Origin: Desulfobacterales bacterium
Lineage (GTDB): Bacteria; Desulfobacterota; DSM-4660; Desulfatiglandales; JALVZP01
Direction: 5' to 3'
Length of the DNA: 6,106 bases
Assembly: GCA_027037575.1 (NCBI GenBank)
Contig: JALVZP010000327.1
Span: forward strand, 1 to 6,106
The translations under genes were made by a program, and so were the position numbers. The notes beneath the pieces are model-generated. The model was given only the letters and a program-made list of their open reading frames with translations, was not told where the DNA came from and searched no databases. Position 1 is the first letter of the stretch. The number at the start of each line of letters is the position of its first letter. Positions 5,862 to 6,106 of the stretch are shown here, one piece after another.

Positions 5862-6106
5862 ATGAAGGTATTAGTAAGTGATAACATTTCAGAGGCAGGA
5901 ATCAGAATCCTCAGAGAAACACCAGGTATAGAGGTGGATGTAAAGACAGGTCTTAGTCATGAAGAGCTAAAGAGTATAATTGGAGAATATGATGCACTCA
6001 TTATCAGAAGTGCAACAAAGGTGGATGCAGATATAATATCTGCTGCAAAGAAGCTAAAGGTGATAGGAAGGGCAGGAATAGGATTGGATAATGTGGACAT
6101 AAATGC
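5862..6106 (+). CDS. serA: D-3-phosphoglycerate dehydrogenase, N-terminal part (runs off the window)
   Basis: The first 81 codons are visible and begin MKVLVSDNISEAGIRIL. They continue with the D-2-hydroxyacid dehydrogenase N-terminal substrate-binding domain: YDALIIRSATKVDADII, then LKVIGRAGIGLDNVDI. The RSATKV and GRAGIGLDNVD segments are highly characteristic of SerA; the R-x-G-x-G-x-D-N-x-D block is a conserved substrate-side motif of the family. SerA oxidises 3-phosphoglycerate to 3-phosphohydroxypyruvate, the first step of serine synthesis. The Rossmann NAD-binding domain, the catalytic Arg/Glu/His and any C-terminal ACT domain lie beyond the window, so the subtype (with or without ACT/ASB) cannot be given. 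The start is fixed by the strong AAGGAGG site. It is probably co-transcribed with the RACo-like gene. Confidence 0.93.
   Translation, partial: MKVLVSDNISEAGIRILRETPGIEVDVKTGLSHEELKSIIGEYDALIIRSATKVDADIISAAKKLKVIGRAGIGLDNVDIN

Noticed and set aside
1..6106. tRNA, rRNA, CRISPR array, insertion sequence or phage features
   Set aside because: Genes are packed end to end; no regularly spaced direct repeats, no transposase or integrase motifs and no tRNA-like T-loop/anticodon arrangement were seen in the only sizeable spacer.

Overview
The window is AT-rich bacterial DNA with six protein genes. Five run rightward and one short gene runs leftward. Arg is mostly AGA/AGG and Ile is often ATA, a pattern common in AT-rich and often thermophilic bacteria. 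The gene content (NtrC-type signalling, a molybdate-binding Mop protein, a corrinoid-protein reductive activator-like ATPase, serA) suggests a strict anaerobe that uses corrinoid and molybdenum/tungsten enzymes, possibly with a Wood-Ljungdahl pathway. Nitrospirota or Thermodesulfobacteriota-like lineages would fit. The taxonomic guess is inference; no rRNA or other marker gene is present.

Positions 1-3892 hold a tightly packed signalling operon. It contains the C-terminal part of a PAS histidine kinase whose 5' end lies outside the window, a REC-PAS-histidine kinase hybrid overlapping it by 4 bp, and a sigma-54-dependent NtrC-family response regulator that starts 1 bp after the hybrid. The proteins look cytoplasmic and could form a branched or serial phosphotransfer pathway ending in sigma-54 promoter activation. 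The target promoters are not visible here.

Positions 3894-4106 (minus strand) encode a 70-residue molbindin (Mop), convergent with the regulator and separated from it by one base. Between mop and the next gene is a divergent AT-rich spacer (4107-4287) containing overlapping inverted repeats, the only substantial non-coding stretch.

Positions 4288-5838 encode a 516-residue ASKHA/DUF4445 ATPase of the RACo family (reductive activator of corrinoid proteins). It lacks both the N-terminal 2Fe-2S domain of RACo and the C-terminal ferredoxin module of RamA. Twenty-three bases later serA (D-3-phosphoglycerate dehydrogenase) begins and runs off the window, so the ATPase and serA are probably co-transcribed. 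The most interesting points are the missing iron-sulfur domain of the RACo-like protein, the two-kinase/one-regulator operon, and the repeat-bearing mop/ATPase intergenic region.
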